DNA of 64,000 nucleotides from Desertivirga brevis. GTDB taxonomy: Bacteria; Bacteroidota; Bacteroidia; Sphingobacteriales; Sphingobacteriaceae. Under the pieces are notes generated by a model. That model worked only from the letters and a program-made list of their open reading frames with translations, ran no database searches and was not told the DNA's origin. The stretch covers positions 434,001 to 498,000 of the forward strand of contig NZ_JAFEWF010000006.1 in the NCBI RefSeq assembly GCF_017355835.1. The letters run 5' to 3'. A program made the translations under genes and the position numbers. Shown here one piece after another: positions 8,350-18,035 of this stretch; the stretch's first letter is position 1; the number at the start of each line of letters is the position of its first letter.

Positions 8350-11247
8350 TTATTTCTCCAATATCTGAACCAGATATCCATATAAATTAATCTCGGGATT
8401 AAGGTTGAGCTTTTTGCGAAGGCGATACCTGGCAACTTCCACAGCCTTTGGGGTGATGTTCATCAGCTGAGCAATTTCTTTCGTCGACAAGTTCATTTTT
8501 ATGAAAGCGCATAGTTTGAGTTCATTTGCTGTTAACTCCGGGCACACCTTCTGTAAATTTTTAAAGAAGTCTGAGTGAACTTTGTTAAAGTGAGAATTGA
8601 ACTGTTCCCAGTCCTTTTCACCTTTCTCTACATCAGCAATCAGGCGATGAAGTCTCTTGAAATTAGCTGAATTTCCATTGTTTTCGCTTCCTTTTGAAAC
8701 AACAGCCAGTTCATCTTTTATTTTCTCAATAACTTTCCCACGTTGAACCAAATGCATCACCATATTGGTCAGTTCCCGGTTTTTGAAATCAATATCAGCT
8801 TCCAGTTTTTCATTCTTCAAACGAATGATCTCTTTCTCCGTTTTATCCCGTTCAAGTTGATTAAGGTAATGCAGCCGCTCCTGTGCTTTGATGTGTTTCT
8901 TTTGTTGCCATTTCAACAGACGCGAAATCAGGAAAATAAAAACAAAGACATAAAGAATATAGCTCCACAAGCTTCTGTACCAAACAGGCGTAATGACAAA
9001 ACTATAAGCAACAGGGTCAGACTCAAGTCCCGAGTTGTCCCTGGCCTTTACCTTAAAAGTATATTTTCCCGCAGGCAAACTGGTGTAATCTTTTTCGCTC
9101 TTACTGCTCCAGGGCGACCAGCTTTTGTCTATTCCTTCCAGAAAACAGCTGTACTCCACATTGCTCTGCTCATTATAAAAGGTAGAGGAAAACTCGAAAT
9201 GCAGGAAGTTTTGGTCATGACTTAAAGAAGGAATACTTTTTCTCGCCTGCCTGGCTACAATGCTTCCCTGCTCTGTAAAATATCCGCCATGAATAATGCT
9301 ATCTTTTTCTCCGATGATTTTTACCTGACCTAGTAAAACCCCTAGCTCTTTTTTTGTTTGTTTGAACTTATCATAGTTTATATGTAGAACGCCTTTGGTT
9401 GCTCCTATGAAAATATTGCTGCTATTGTAGGGATAGATAGATTCAAAGCCGCCCACTATCTTTTCCTTTATTTCAGGGAAGTAAGTCACCTGTCCTTTTT
9501 TCTCTTCTGTTAATTCAACTACCCCTACTTCTTTTGCCCGTGTTACAAACCAAACATTCCCATCGTTGTCTTCTTTCAAATATATTACCGGAATATTGTT
9601 GAAATAGGGCTTGAAGAAGGATGAGAAAACAAACCGGTTTGAGGCTTCGTCATATTCATAAATACCCTTTTCGGTAGCAATAGCAATCCTGTTATGTACC
9701 CGGTAAACGTAATTATATAAGGTAGAAGGCAAACCATCTTGTTGAGTATAAAGGGTATATTTAACCACGTTTCTCAAATCTGGAGACAGCTGGATCTTAT
9801 AGATGCCATGATAGGGGTGGGATGCCCATGCGATATTAGTAGCGTCGTCGTATACCAGGAACCTTAGCGATTCATTAAGTCCATTTACGGTAGTGGAAGG
9901 TGCAAATTGTCCATCCTCGAAGTTTAATAACTGCAAACTGCTATAAGCACCGGCAATCACTTTTTGAGTAGGGTACACCTTCGAGAAAGGTTGAAGGATC
10001 CACACACCCGATTTTGAATAAAGGGAGTTTATTCCTTTCTCATTTAAATTAAAAAGACCTCCTTCATGCGCAACCAACAACTTGTTATTTATTTCCTCTA
10101 CATTCCAGATCTGACCGTGCAAGTCAGGAACTTTACTGAACTCTCCTTTGCTTAGGCTAAGGTCGGTTTTGCCACTCTCCAGATTGGTGTAATAAAGACC
10201 GTTGGATGATCCGATGTATAATCTGCCATTAAAAACCTTTGTGGTAAAAGTTACCTGATTAGTTCTGTTTGGACGGATGTATTTTATTGCACTATTTATT
10301 GCAATCATATCAATACCGTCATCCAGTCCCAGCCAGAGGGATCCGTTGGAATCCACAAAGGTGGCACGGATATTATCATTTTGCAGGCCCTCGGGGTAGG
10401 AGTAACGTTGCACCAAGTTGCCCTGTTTGTCGAGAATAAGCAGGCCAGAAGAGGCAGTTCCAAGAGCTATCCAATCGGTTCCGATATTTGTTCCACTATA
10501 AACGCGGTCGGCAAGAAGGATCTTATCGAGGCCTGTGGGTTTACGTGTCAATTTTTCTCCGGCTAAAGTGAACAAGCCATCTTTCATAGTGCTAAAAAGG
10601 ACTATATCTTTACTGTAGGATAGTACGGAAGTGATCGTAGTTCCGTTAAGGCTTGAAGTGCCCGGAATAGGCTTCCATACTCCATTTTCAAAAAGGAATA
10701 CTCCTCTGTCCTTCGACTGGGCGTAAACCTTATTACCTACATTACCTAAAAAACTCCATTCAAAGTCTGGTTTATACACATTTACAGCTCCCTCTTTATA
10801 CCTGATTATACATGATAAAGAGCGAAAGAAAACTTCATCCCTAACTATAGCTATATTCCAGATATGGGCCATAGTCCTTTGTTTTTCGGGGATCAGGTTT
10901 AGAAGAGAATGATATTTCAGCACTCCATTCTTACCGGGAAAGAAATATCCTAGCTCGTCCTCGCCTCCTACATAGATCCTGTTTTTAGAATCCACTTTCA
11001 CAGACTTAATCCCCGTAAGGTTTGGTAAAGAGAACTTGTTCCAATACCTGCCATTAAAAGTTAGCAAACCCTCTTTATTGCCAAAATAGAGGATTCCCTG
11101 CTTATCCTGGGTTACTGCATAGTTTTGGATCCCGCTTTTATATTGATCTGCACTATAGTTAAGAATTTTAGGAGAGGCTATCTGGCTCTGGCCAATTAGA
11201 TTAAGCGATGCAGTAAATAGAAAAAACACAAGAACAATGCGTACCAT
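8350..11247 (-). CDS. Y_Y_Y/beta-propeller sensor with LuxR-type HTH output
   Basis: This is a membrane-spanning one-component regulator of about 965 residues from the ATG at 11247. An upstream TTG would add 41 residues before a clear signal peptide. In order: signal peptide (residues 1-20); a large two-component-regulator-type propeller (about 25-660); a Y_Y_Y domain (about 690-755) containing YSCFLEGIDKSWSPW; one membrane segment (about 760-785); a charged coiled coil (about 790-870); and a C-terminal helix-turn-helix (about 905-960) with LSTKEIAQLMNITPKAVE. There is no kinase or receiver domain, so it differs from the hybrid two-component regulators usual for glycan loci. Its position suggests it senses glucan products and controls the glycosidases, which is inferred. 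Related proteins are frequent in this phylum. Confidence 0.87.
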   Translation of the reverse strand: MVRIVLVFFLFTASLNLIGQSQIASPKILNYSADQYKSGIQNYAVTQDKQGILYFGNKEGLLTFNGRYWNKFSLPNLTGIKSVKVDSKNRIYVGGEDELGYFFPGKNGVLKYHSLLNLIPEKQRTMAHIWNIAIVRDEVFFRSLSCIIRYKEGAVNVYKPDFEWSFLGNVGNKVYAQSKDRGVFLFENGVWKPIPGTSSLNGTTITSVLSYSKDIVLFSTMKDGLFTLAGEKLTRKPTGLDKILLADRVYSGTNIGTDWIALGTASSGLLILDKQGNLVQRYSYPEGLQNDNIRATFVDSNGSLWLGLDDGIDMIAINSAIKYIRPNRTNQVTFTTKVFNGRLYIGSSNGLYYTNLESGKTDLSLSKGEFSKVPDLHGQIWNVEEINNKLLVAHEGGLFNLNEKGINSLYSKSGVWILQPFSKVYPTQKVIAGAYSSLQLLNFEDGQFAPSTTVNGLNESLRFLVYDDATNIAWASHPYHGIYKIQLSPDLRNVVKYTLYTQQDGLPSTLYNYVYRVHNRIAIATEKGIYEYDEASNRFVFSSFFKPYFNNIPVIYLKEDNDGNVWFVTRAKEVGVVELTEEKKGQVTYFPEIKEKIVGGFESIYPYNSSNIFIGATKGVLHINYDKFKQTKKELGVLLGQVKIIGEKDSIIHGGYFTEQGSIVARQARKSIPSLSHDQNFLHFEFSSTFYNEQSNVEYSCFLEGIDKSWSPWSSKSEKDYTSLPAGKYTFKVKARDNSGLESDPVAYSFVITPVWYRSLWSYILYVFVFIFLISRLLKWQQKKHIKAQERLHYLNQLERDKTEKEIIRLKNEKLEADIDFKNRELTNMVMHLVQRGKVIEKIKDELAVVSKGSENNGNSANFKRLHRLIADVEKGEKDWEQFNSHFNKVHSDFFKNLQKVCPELTANELKLCAFIKMNLSTKEIAQLMNITPKAVEVARYRLRKKLNLNPEINLYGYLVQILEK

Positions 11248-11470
11248 CAAATCGCTTGCTGAAAAATAAAGATTAACAATAGTCTTAAAGGTTAATTTTG
11301 TCACCGGATCCTTACAGATTCGTATAGCTCGAAAAGAGCGGTTAAAGTAAGAAATCTTTTCTGCATCCAACAGATAACATTATCACAGAAAGCGCATTTT
11401 TGCCCCTACATTACCACTACAGATTGAAGATAAGTAAAAGAAAACCCAGATATTGCAAGCTGACTTATTC

Positions 11471-11863
11471 CTATTGCAAGCTTTTATCTCTGATAACAAT
11501 GGTAATCAGGATTGCGAAAAGGAGGGTGAGGAGTGAAAAGTATTTTTCGAAATCAGTCTTTGCGAAAAGGTTGCCTATTGTGTTAAGAACAAATACTACG
11601 AGGAAAAACCAAAGGATGAAGGAAATTACTACTTTCGGAAGGCTGAGGCTGATAAGTTTACCTTTTACCATTAGGGTCAACCCTAGCACGACATTAATTA
11701 AAATTGAAACACTTTCAAAAACATACATTTCCTGGTCATTCTTTAGTCGCCCGCCCCAGGTAATGCTGTATGGTATTACCTTAAATATAATCAGGAAATG
11801 GAATGCAATAACTGCTACTAAAATAAGCAGCAATACATTTATGGCTTTATTTGTTCTTGTCAT
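11471..11863 (-). CDS. Small integral membrane protein, function unknown
   Basis: This is a 130-residue protein with about four predicted membrane helices, near residues 8-28, 48-66, 76-98 and 110-125. It has no catalytic motif that I recognise. It begins with MTRTNKA and ends with charged residues. The preceding minus-strand gene (SDR, 11949-12713) has its own terminator before it, so it is probably transcribed alone. Translation is supported by the strong and regular hydrophobic pattern. Confidence 0.6.
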   Translation of the reverse strand: MTRTNKAINVLLLILVAVIAFHFLIIFKVIPYSITWGGRLKNDQEMYVFESVSILINVVLGLTLMVKGKLISLSLPKVVISFILWFFLVVFVLNTIGNLFAKTDFEKYFSLLTLLFAILITIVIRDKSLQ

Positions 11864-11914
11864 TGTAATTGCATCAAGTATTTAGGCCAAATAAAGCTAA
11901 AAATCAGGAAAAAT

Positions 11915-11937
11915 ACAGGAGCTTTAAGGGCTCCTGT
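11915..11937 (-). terminator. Terminator after the SDR gene
   Basis: An 8-bp perfect stem (ACAGGAGC, 11915-11922, with GCTCCTGT, 11930-11937) and a 7-nt loop are followed on the minus strand by ATTTTTCC. It lies 11 bp past the SDR stop codon. Confidence 0.65.
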
Positions 11938-11948
11938 TAAGAATAACT

Positions 11949-12713
11949 TTACAAAAAGATACCTCCGGATACTTCGATACGCTGACCATTGATCCATTTC
12001 GCATCCTCCGTACATAGAAAGGCGACAACCCCTCCGATATCATCTGCAAGACCAACACGGCCGAGAGCTGTTAAAGAAGAGATATGATCGTTAATATCCT
12101 TATTATCTCTTACCCTACCTCCACCAAAGTCAGTTGCGATCGCTCCCGGAGCAACTACGTTTGCAGCAATTCCCCGCGGACCAAGCTCTTTCGCCAGGTA
12201 TCGGGTTAATACTTCAACAGCCCCTTTCATTGAGCCATAGGCAGAGGATCCCGGAAACGAAAATCGTGCAAGCCCAGAAGAGATATTGATGATCCTGCCG
12301 TTGTCATTTATGTGGTTTAATGCCTTTTGCGTAAAAAAGAAAACCCCTTTTAAGTGGATATTAAAAACTTCATCAAATTGTTCTTCGGTTGTTTCAGCAA
12401 AGGGGGCATACAAGGCTGTCCCTGCGTTATTGATCAGGAAATCAAAAGAGCCTTGCTCATTCTGAGTTTTTAGCCAGGTGTTTAAGCGACCAAAAAAATC
12501 TCCGAAGGATTTTGTGTCGGCAGTATTCAATTGAAATGCTTCTGCCTGTTGTCCTAAGGCGCGGATTTCCTCAACCACTTTGTCGGCTTCGACCTTATTC
12601 TGGTTATAAGTTAGAGCTACGCTTATCCCTTTTTTTGCAAGGCTAAACGCCATCTCTCTGCCAAGACCGCGACTTCCGCCAGTTACTAAAGCAATTTTGT
12701 TCTGTGTATTCAT
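11949..12713 (-). CDS. SDR family NAD(P)-dependent oxidoreductase
   Basis: This is a cytoplasmic classical short-chain dehydrogenase/reductase of 254 residues. The Rossmann motif TGGSRGLGR is at residues 11-19, NNAG is near residue 95, and the active-site Tyr-x3-Lys is in YGSMKG with a Ser about 13 residues before it (ISSGLARF). The C-terminus WINGQRIEVSGGIFL is typical of the FabG-like group. The substrate is unknown. Arg18 after the glycine motif suggests NADPH. The gene stands alone downstream of the SPFH gene on the same strand, with 138 bp between them. Confidence 0.88.
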   Translation of the reverse strand: MNTQNKIALVTGGSRGLGREMAFSLAKKGISVALTYNQNKVEADKVVEEIRALGQQAEAFQLNTADTKSFGDFFGRLNTWLKTQNEQGSFDFLINNAGTALYAPFAETTEEQFDEVFNIHLKGVFFFTQKALNHINDNGRIINISSGLARFSFPGSSAYGSMKGAVEVLTRYLAKELGPRGIAANVVAPGAIATDFGGGRVRDNKDINDHISSLTALGRVGLADDIGGVVAFLCTEDAKWINGQRIEVSGGIFL

Positions 12714-12851
12714 TTGAGGTATCTATAAGTCAAATTTTAATAACACAAAAGTGCTCTATAGTTTGCGGCCAAGTTTGCATTGTTCAAACCGATGCTTGCA
12801 AAATTCAAACATATAGATCCACTAAATCTTCATCTATTCACGGGCAACCTT

Positions 12852-14771
12852 TCAGGCTTTATTTCGCTCAACTTTTTTATCCGGGTCCAGCATATCCATT
12901 AACTTCAATCCCAGCAAACCGCTGATCGGACCTTCACTACCATTTGTATTACCGCCGATCAACACATCAGGAATGATCTTCACTTTACCTTTACCAAGCT
13001 CCTCCGTGATCTTAAACTTCGTAAAATTGTCACCGCCCATCGCCCTTACTTGAAGCTCATAAGCTTCCGCGGTAGATTTACCTATGGCCATGATCTTTTC
13101 TGCTTCAGCTAAACCTGTTTTTGAGATCTTTTCCGCTTCGGCACTGGCGTTAAGTTTTGTAGCTTCAGCCTGTGCTGCCGCCCTCAACCGGGTTGCTTCT
13201 GATTCGGCACCTGCCCGCATTTTAGTCGCCTCAGATTCAGCATTTACCTGAAGTTTCAAACTGGCAGCTTCACCTTCCGATTTTTTAACCGCTGCATCCG
13301 CTGTGCGTTGCGCAATTTCAACACTTTGCTGTGCCTTTACGATCTCTTTCTGCATATCTGCGATAGCCGTTTCTTTCTCCATACCCTGCCGTTTCTCTTG
13401 GGCCAGCTTCTGGGTTTCGTAAGTTTTTTCTTCCTCTTCAGCTATTTTACGGTTTGTTAATGTACGCATCAAAGCTTCCGGAGGAACAATATCACCAATA
13501 AGAGTATCTACAGCTATCACATTATATTCTTCCAACACCTGGCGTATATGTTCCCTGGCCGATTCCTGACGCTCCTTACGGGTGGTCAGGAAAGAAATAA
13601 CGTCACTATCTTGTGCCGAGTTCCTGAAATAGTTACCGATAGTAGGCTCAAGTACCTGGGAAACCAAATTGGTCATGCTGCCGAAACGGGCGATAACTTT
13701 AGGAGCCTCATTGGCTGGAACGTGAATGATCTGTGCCACATCCAGATTGAAGGGGAAACCGTCACGGGACCTTACTGTTATCGTTGATAAGTTTTTATCC
13801 AATGCGTGAGACTCACTTCTGGCGTTTGCCCAGTTAAGAACAAGGTTCGTTGTAGGCACACATTCCACATTCATAGTATAGGCATTAATTGGATATTTAC
13901 CCGGACCTAAAGCTTCCATCCATACACCTCTGTAACCCTTACCTACAATATTACCATGCTTAAAAGTATCTCCCGTTACGTCGGCTCCATCTTCTCCGAT
14001 AAAGGAAATGACAACGCCAACGTGGCCGATCGGAACGGTAGTCATTGGAATTTCTTCAATTTGAACAGCCCATTTGTTAATATTGTAGGAACCAGCAAGT
14101 ACGATCTGCGGTTGCAAACCTCTATTTCCTTTCAGCTCCAGGAAGGTATCAAAGTCCTGGAAGTTATTATGTCCATCAACAGTTTTACCAGCTATTTGTC
14201 CCGCCGAGATTGGAAGACCATCCAGCGTGGTAACAATTCCCACCATGTTTTCACGGATGATGGTCATATCGATAATAGAAATATCAAAAGCAAATGTGTT
14301 GATACGGTAGGTACCCGCTGTAATAATAGAAGTTTGCCTGCCTTTCTGCCCTCCGTTAGCGAGGAATGCTCCTGCATCCTGAAAATTGTCACATTCAACC
14401 CTTCTGCCCAAGATGTTTCCGGTGGGGATCTCCGCTCCATCTTTCGATAATATCAATCCCACTTTGCCATGTGGTATAACCGTAAAGGGTTGTAGCTCCA
14501 CACCGTACTGCCATGGCCACATATTCCAGTAAAGCCCCGGAGCAAGAGTTCTCGCCTGGAAACCCGCTTCTCCTTTAGTTGCGATAATACGCCCATCGGG
14601 CAGCTCCTTATTTGGCCCATAAAGAACAAACTTCTTGGTCACCAAACCGATGCGGTCTTCCGGAACTATAACCATCCCAAAGAAGAATCTGAGAATAGGC
14701 TTGTAAAAAACAATACATAGCACGAGTATTAACAGCCACCCGTAAGCTAGAACTTGCATAAAATTATCCAT
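12852..14771 (-). CDS. SPFH/flotillin-like membrane scaffold protein
   Basis: This is a membrane-anchored SPFH (band 7) protein of 639 residues. One N-terminal membrane helix (about residues 8-32) is followed by repeated beta-rich segments ending in an SPFH core (about 290-430). A long Ala/Glu-rich coiled coil (about 430-565) has regular TKMRAGAESEATRLRAA-type heptads, and a Gly-rich tail follows. Flotillin-like proteins form oligomeric membrane platforms that organise proteases and other membrane proteins. It is much longer than bacterial QmcA/HflK-type proteins. It is divergent from an M48 membrane protease, with 208 bp between them holding a palindrome, which suggests a joint role in membrane quality control (inferred). 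Confidence 0.85.
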   Translation of the reverse strand: MDNFMQVLAYGWLLILVLCIVFYKPILRFFFGMVIVPEDRIGLVTKKFVLYGPNKELPDGRIIATKGEAGFQARTLAPGLYWNMWPWQYGVELQPFTVIPHGKVGLILSKDGAEIPTGNILGRRVECDNFQDAGAFLANGGQKGRQTSIITAGTYRINTFAFDISIIDMTIIRENMVGIVTTLDGLPISAGQIAGKTVDGHNNFQDFDTFLELKGNRGLQPQIVLAGSYNINKWAVQIEEIPMTTVPIGHVGVVISFIGEDGADVTGDTFKHGNIVGKGYRGVWMEALGPGKYPINAYTMNVECVPTTNLVLNWANARSESHALDKNLSTITVRSRDGFPFNLDVAQIIHVPANEAPKVIARFGSMTNLVSQVLEPTIGNYFRNSAQDSDVISFLTTRKERQESAREHIRQVLEEYNVIAVDTLIGDIVPPEALMRTLTNRKIAEEEEKTYETQKLAQEKRQGMEKETAIADMQKEIVKAQQSVEIAQRTADAAVKKSEGEAASLKLQVNAESEATKMRAGAESEATRLRAAAQAEATKLNASAEAEKISKTGLAEAEKIMAIGKSTAEAYELQVRAMGGDNFTKFKITEELGKGKVKIIPDVLIGGNTNGSEGPISGLLGLKLMDMLDPDKKVERNKA

Positions 14772-14905
14772 CTTATTTTTGAATGTTTAGATTGCTGCAA
14801 GGAGGGATGCTATTGACGTGCCAGGAAATTGAAGAGGCTCTGGACGTGTTTAAAGGCTGCTTTTAACCTTTTATACGCCTTCTCTCTTTTCAAAATGGAA
14901 GTAGT

Positions 14906-14922
14906 TTTTTCAAATTGAAAAA
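14906..14922. promoter_or_regulatory. Perfect 17-bp palindrome between divergent SPFH and M48 genes
   Basis: TTTTTCAA (14906-14913) and TTGAAAAA (14915-14922) are perfect inverted halves around one A, in the 208-bp region between two divergent genes. It is a candidate operator for shared control. The A/T-rich composition makes a chance palindrome possible. Confidence 0.35.
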
Positions 14923-14979
14923 CTGATTTGTTTTATACAGGCTCTAATTTATATATTAGAAAATCAAAGCTTATCATCC

Positions 14980-17088
14980 ATGCAATATCTGTTTCCACCT
15001 AAACCTTCAGACATTCGCGAAGGAATTACCAATGTAAGTCCCGCGTTTAAAAAGGAAGTCGTAAAAGTTTTTCTGCTTTGCGTTTTATTCCTACTCTGGT
15101 ATTTAGTCCTTTTAGCTGGAACTGTGGGAATAGCGTTCCTGTTTGGCTTCCTGGGTATCCTTTTAGTAAGCGAAGTGCAGCATTTTGCCACCCTGATGAT
15201 TGCAATAGGAGCAGTTGTGATGGGGGTAATGCTGATCGTATTCATGCTTAAAGCGCTCATTTTAAAAAAGACAGACCCGGTGCCAACAGTAGGGGAAGTA
15301 ACACCGGAAACCGAACCTGTTTTTTACGAATTTATTAAAAGAGTATGCGATGAAACCAGGGCACCATTCCCAAAGAAGATCTACCTGGTTGAAGATGTGA
15401 ATGCATTCGTTAGCTACGATTCAACATTCCTCAGTTTACTGTTCCCGGCAAGAAAAAACCTATATGTTGGTTTAGGCCTGATAAACAGCTCAACCATCAG
15501 TGAGCTCAAGGCTGTAATAGCGCATGAGTTCGGGCATTTTTCCCAGGGAAGCATGAGGTTTGGAAGTTATGTGTATCATTTTAACCAGATTATTTACAAG
15601 ATCGTAGCGGATAATTCAGGATACAACGCTACGATCGAAAAATGGGCAAGTTTCAGTAACTATTTCGCGCTGTTTGCTAATATTAATATGGGAATAATAA
15701 GAGGGATCCAGTGGCTGATGGTGAAGTGTTATGAGATCCTGAATAAGGGATACAGAAGCTTGGCGAGACAAATGGAGTTCCATGCAGATAGTGTTGCAGC
15801 AAGTGTAGCCGGTTCTGCTCCCCTAATTACCAGCCTCTACCGGATTGACCTGGCAGTTGAAAGCTATCAGCATTTGCTTAATTATTACAACCAGTCTATT
15901 AAGGATAATTTCCGCGCGGATAATTTGTATACCCATCATTTTAAGTTGATGCAGTTATTAGCGCAAAAAGAAAATGTTCAGCTAAAGAACGGTTTTGCGA
16001 TGGTGGATGCAGAGACCATAAATAAATTAGGAAGGAGTAGGGTGGTGGTGAAGTATCAATGGGCATCCCATCCATCTACAGCAGACCGTGAAGCAGCCTT
16101 ACTTAAACTGAGTATTCCCTCAGAAACAATAGATGAATCAGCATGGAAGCTGTTTGCAGATCCGGCAAGTATTCAAGTAGCTAATACTGAAAGAATATAC
16201 CAGAGTGTAAGTTTCTCCTCCGAGCCTGCTTTGTTGGCAGTGGAGGAGTTTGAGTTGAAGTATCAGGAATATCTCAGTTCTACGAATTACCAGCCCGAGT
16301 ATAAAGGATATTATAATAACCGGAACGTGGCGACATTTGAGACCAGCCTTGATAGTTACATTCCTGAAGACCTCTCTATCGAGGATTTGTTTTCCGAGGA
16401 ACATTTAAGTTTGCCAAAGACAATTGCCCAAATAGAAGGAGATATTACCGTCCTTGATTCTATCTCTGCAGTAGGGACAGGGTTCAAGAGTTTCGATTTT
16501 GAAGGATTAAGATACCCCATAGGCGATGCTTATTCTATAACCAATCATCTGAAAAATGAACTACAGGAAGTTCAGAAGAAAGTAAATAAACATGATCAGG
16601 AGATCTATTACATTGCACGGCGGAATGCTCTAGGGCAGGGAAAGGCCGAAGAGCTTGAGCATGCTTTTGGATCAATGTTCAGGCAAAGTGAATTAACTGA
16701 AGCAGATGTTCGTTTATATAATGAAATGGCGGAAGTAGTAGCTCCTGTGTATTCCACGCTGCCGATCGAAGAAATAAAGGCCCAGGTAATGATAATCATT
16801 CGTAAAGAAAAGGAGTTGAAAAAACGAATGACTGAGATCCTGGAAGATCCGAAGATCGGCGAGGTGGATTCTTTCAAAGACCATCTGACATCCATCAAAG
16901 AGCTATGCGAAAGCACCCACTTGTACTTCAATGAAGGCAGGTATCTCAATGAACAGCTCGATTTACTCAATACTGCTGCTAATGCATTCTTAAATGTAAG
17001 CAGCGAGTATTATTTTATGGTGAAAAAAGAAGCATTAGAAGTTCAGCTAAGGATGTTATATCCTAGTCGCATTTCAGTAGGATCGTAG
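14980..17088 (+). CDS. M48 family membrane metallopeptidase
   Basis: This is an integral membrane zinc protease of the M48 (HtpX/Ste24-like) family with 702 residues. Two N-terminal membrane helices lie at about residues 26-52 and 64-92. The zinc-binding motif HEFGH is at residues 182-186, with a downstream Glu in RQMEFHADSVAA giving the third ligand region. Two further hydrophobic stretches lie near residues 225-255. The C-terminal half (about 330-700) is a long, largely helical extension without a motif I know, well beyond the usual family length of about 290-420. HtpX-type enzymes degrade misfolded membrane proteins. The divergent SPFH gene is the likely partner (inferred). Confidence 0.88.
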   Translation: MQYLFPPKPSDIREGITNVSPAFKKEVVKVFLLCVLFLLWYLVLLAGTVGIAFLFGFLGILLVSEVQHFATLMIAIGAVVMGVMLIVFMLKALILKKTDPVPTVGEVTPETEPVFYEFIKRVCDETRAPFPKKIYLVEDVNAFVSYDSTFLSLLFPARKNLYVGLGLINSSTISELKAVIAHEFGHFSQGSMRFGSYVYHFNQIIYKIVADNSGYNATIEKWASFSNYFALFANINMGIIRGIQWLMVKCYEILNKGYRSLARQMEFHADSVAASVAGSAPLITSLYRIDLAVESYQHLLNYYNQSIKDNFRADNLYTHHFKLMQLLAQKENVQLKNGFAMVDAETINKLGRSRVVVKYQWASHPSTADREAALLKLSIPSETIDESAWKLFADPASIQVANTERIYQSVSFSSEPALLAVEEFELKYQEYLSSTNYQPEYKGYYNNRNVATFETSLDSYIPEDLSIEDLFSEEHLSLPKTIAQIEGDITVLDSISAVGTGFKSFDFEGLRYPIGDAYSITNHLKNELQEVQKKVNKHDQEIYYIARRNALGQGKAEELEHAFGSMFRQSELTEADVRLYNEMAEVVAPVYSTLPIEEIKAQVMIIIRKEKELKKRMTEILEDPKIGEVDSFKDHLTSIKELCESTHLYFNEGRYLNEQLDLLNTAANAFLNVSSEYYFMVKKEALEVQLRMLYPSRISVGS

Positions 17089-17223
17089 GGATACGCAGCG
17101 AATTGTCATAGAATTTCAAGGAAAATGAAAGAGCGTAACTCGGAAATTTTCTTAGCGTAGAACACAGCATATTCAATAAGAATAGAAGATTTTCATAGTG
17201 TTAGATTAGTGGGTTAGGTTGAT

Positions 17224-17255
17224 AAAAAGCGAGCGGTATTACTGCTCGCTTTTTT
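17224..17255 (+). terminator. Strong terminator after the M48 gene
   Basis: An 11-bp stem (17224-17234 with 17244-17254; AAAAAGCGAGC on the left arm) with a 9-nt loop ends in a run of six T. It lies about 136 bp past the M48 stop codon. Confidence 0.8.
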
Positions 17256-17372
17256 GATTTTGGAGCTTTTTGAATTTTTTCTCCATCAAATTCAGCGGCT
17301 TACAGAAATCATCTAATTCATTTTTGAATAATTCAAATGAATAACTACATTTGCACTCGCTAACAATTAGCA

Positions 17373-17446
17373 GCGCTCATAGCTCAGTCGGTTAGAGTAG
17401 AAGACTCATAATCTTTTGGTCCCAGGTTCGAGCCCTGGTGGGCGCA
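17373..17446 (+). tRNA. tRNA with CAT anticodon (probably elongator tRNA-Met)
   Basis: A full cloverleaf of 74 nt can be folded. The acceptor arms GCGCTCA/TGGGCGC pair with one G-T. The D-stem GCTC/GAGT has loop AGTCGGTTA. The anticodon stem GAAGA/TCTTT has loop CTCATAA, and the T-arm CCAGG/CCTGG has loop TTCGAGC. The discriminator is A and no CCA is encoded, as is common in this phylum. CAT could also be tRNA-Ile2 after lysidine modification. It is not an initiator, since the first base pair is intact. The region downstream carries accessory remnants. Confidence 0.93.
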
Positions 17447-17452
17447 CAGAAC

Positions 17453-17482
17453 AGAAGCTTCCAGAAATGGGAGCTTTTCTTG
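17453..17482 (+). terminator. Terminator after the tRNA
   Basis: The stem AGAAGCTTCC with GGGAGCTTTTCT (about 8-10 bp with one G-T, 6-nt loop AGAAAT) starts 7 bp after the tRNA and leads into a T-rich tract. Confidence 0.7.
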
Positions 17483-17631
17483 TTTTAATGGTGTCATAGG
17501 GAGGTTTGATAGAAATATCTTGGATCAATCCAAACAGCGGAATTAATAATAGTACTTATGAAGTAGTAACAGATAAGACTGGTTTAATATCCATACTTAT
17601 CACTAGCAAGTCTTCTATGAATCTAGGAACT

Positions 17632-17934
17632 CTAAATCATCGCTATTAATTTGGCAAAAGCATGGCCTGTTGAAATAACAATATGGAAAACAGTAATAAA
17701 AAGTACCACACAAGGATATGCCCATTGTTTATAGGTCAATGCTAGCTTATAATTTCGCTCACGAATGCTTCTGTTAAAAATATTTGAGTTTTCTAATGCA
17801 TTTTTAGCAGCATACGGGAATAAGGATCTGAAGCATAGCAGGTAAAATATTATTATTCCCATAATAATTTTATCTTCATTTACGAATACGTGAGGGAATG
17901 AGACTAATTCCAGTAAGTTTAAAAGATGTTCCAT
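17632..17934 (-). CDS. Small predicted membrane protein, unknown
   Basis: This is a 100-residue protein starting at an ATG at 17934. Two hydrophobic segments (about residues 22-42 and 71-95) flank a basic loop containing RSIRERNYKLALTYK. I recognise no family. It stands alone on the minus strand between the tRNA terminator and the divergent HTH gene. The short length and lack of recognisable homologues leave some doubt that it is expressed. Confidence 0.45.
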   Translation of the reverse strand: MEHLLNLLELVSFPHVFVNEDKIIMGIIIFYLLCFRSLFPYAAKNALENSNIFNRSIRERNYKLALTYKQWAYPCVVLFITVFHIVISTGHAFAKLIAMI

Positions 17935-18035
17935 TTTGTATGTCTTTGTTATAAAACATCGGCTTTTTCCATTAGTTTAAATACCTAGGAAATTTACATG
18001 GAACAATAATTGAACAATAAACCGTAAATTTGAAT

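Noticed and set aside
17506..17649. Short plus-strand frame after the tRNA terminator (about 47 codons from a TTG)
   Set aside because: No recognised family, no ATG, and it overlaps the end of the minus-strand 100-residue frame. It might be a remnant but cannot be supported.
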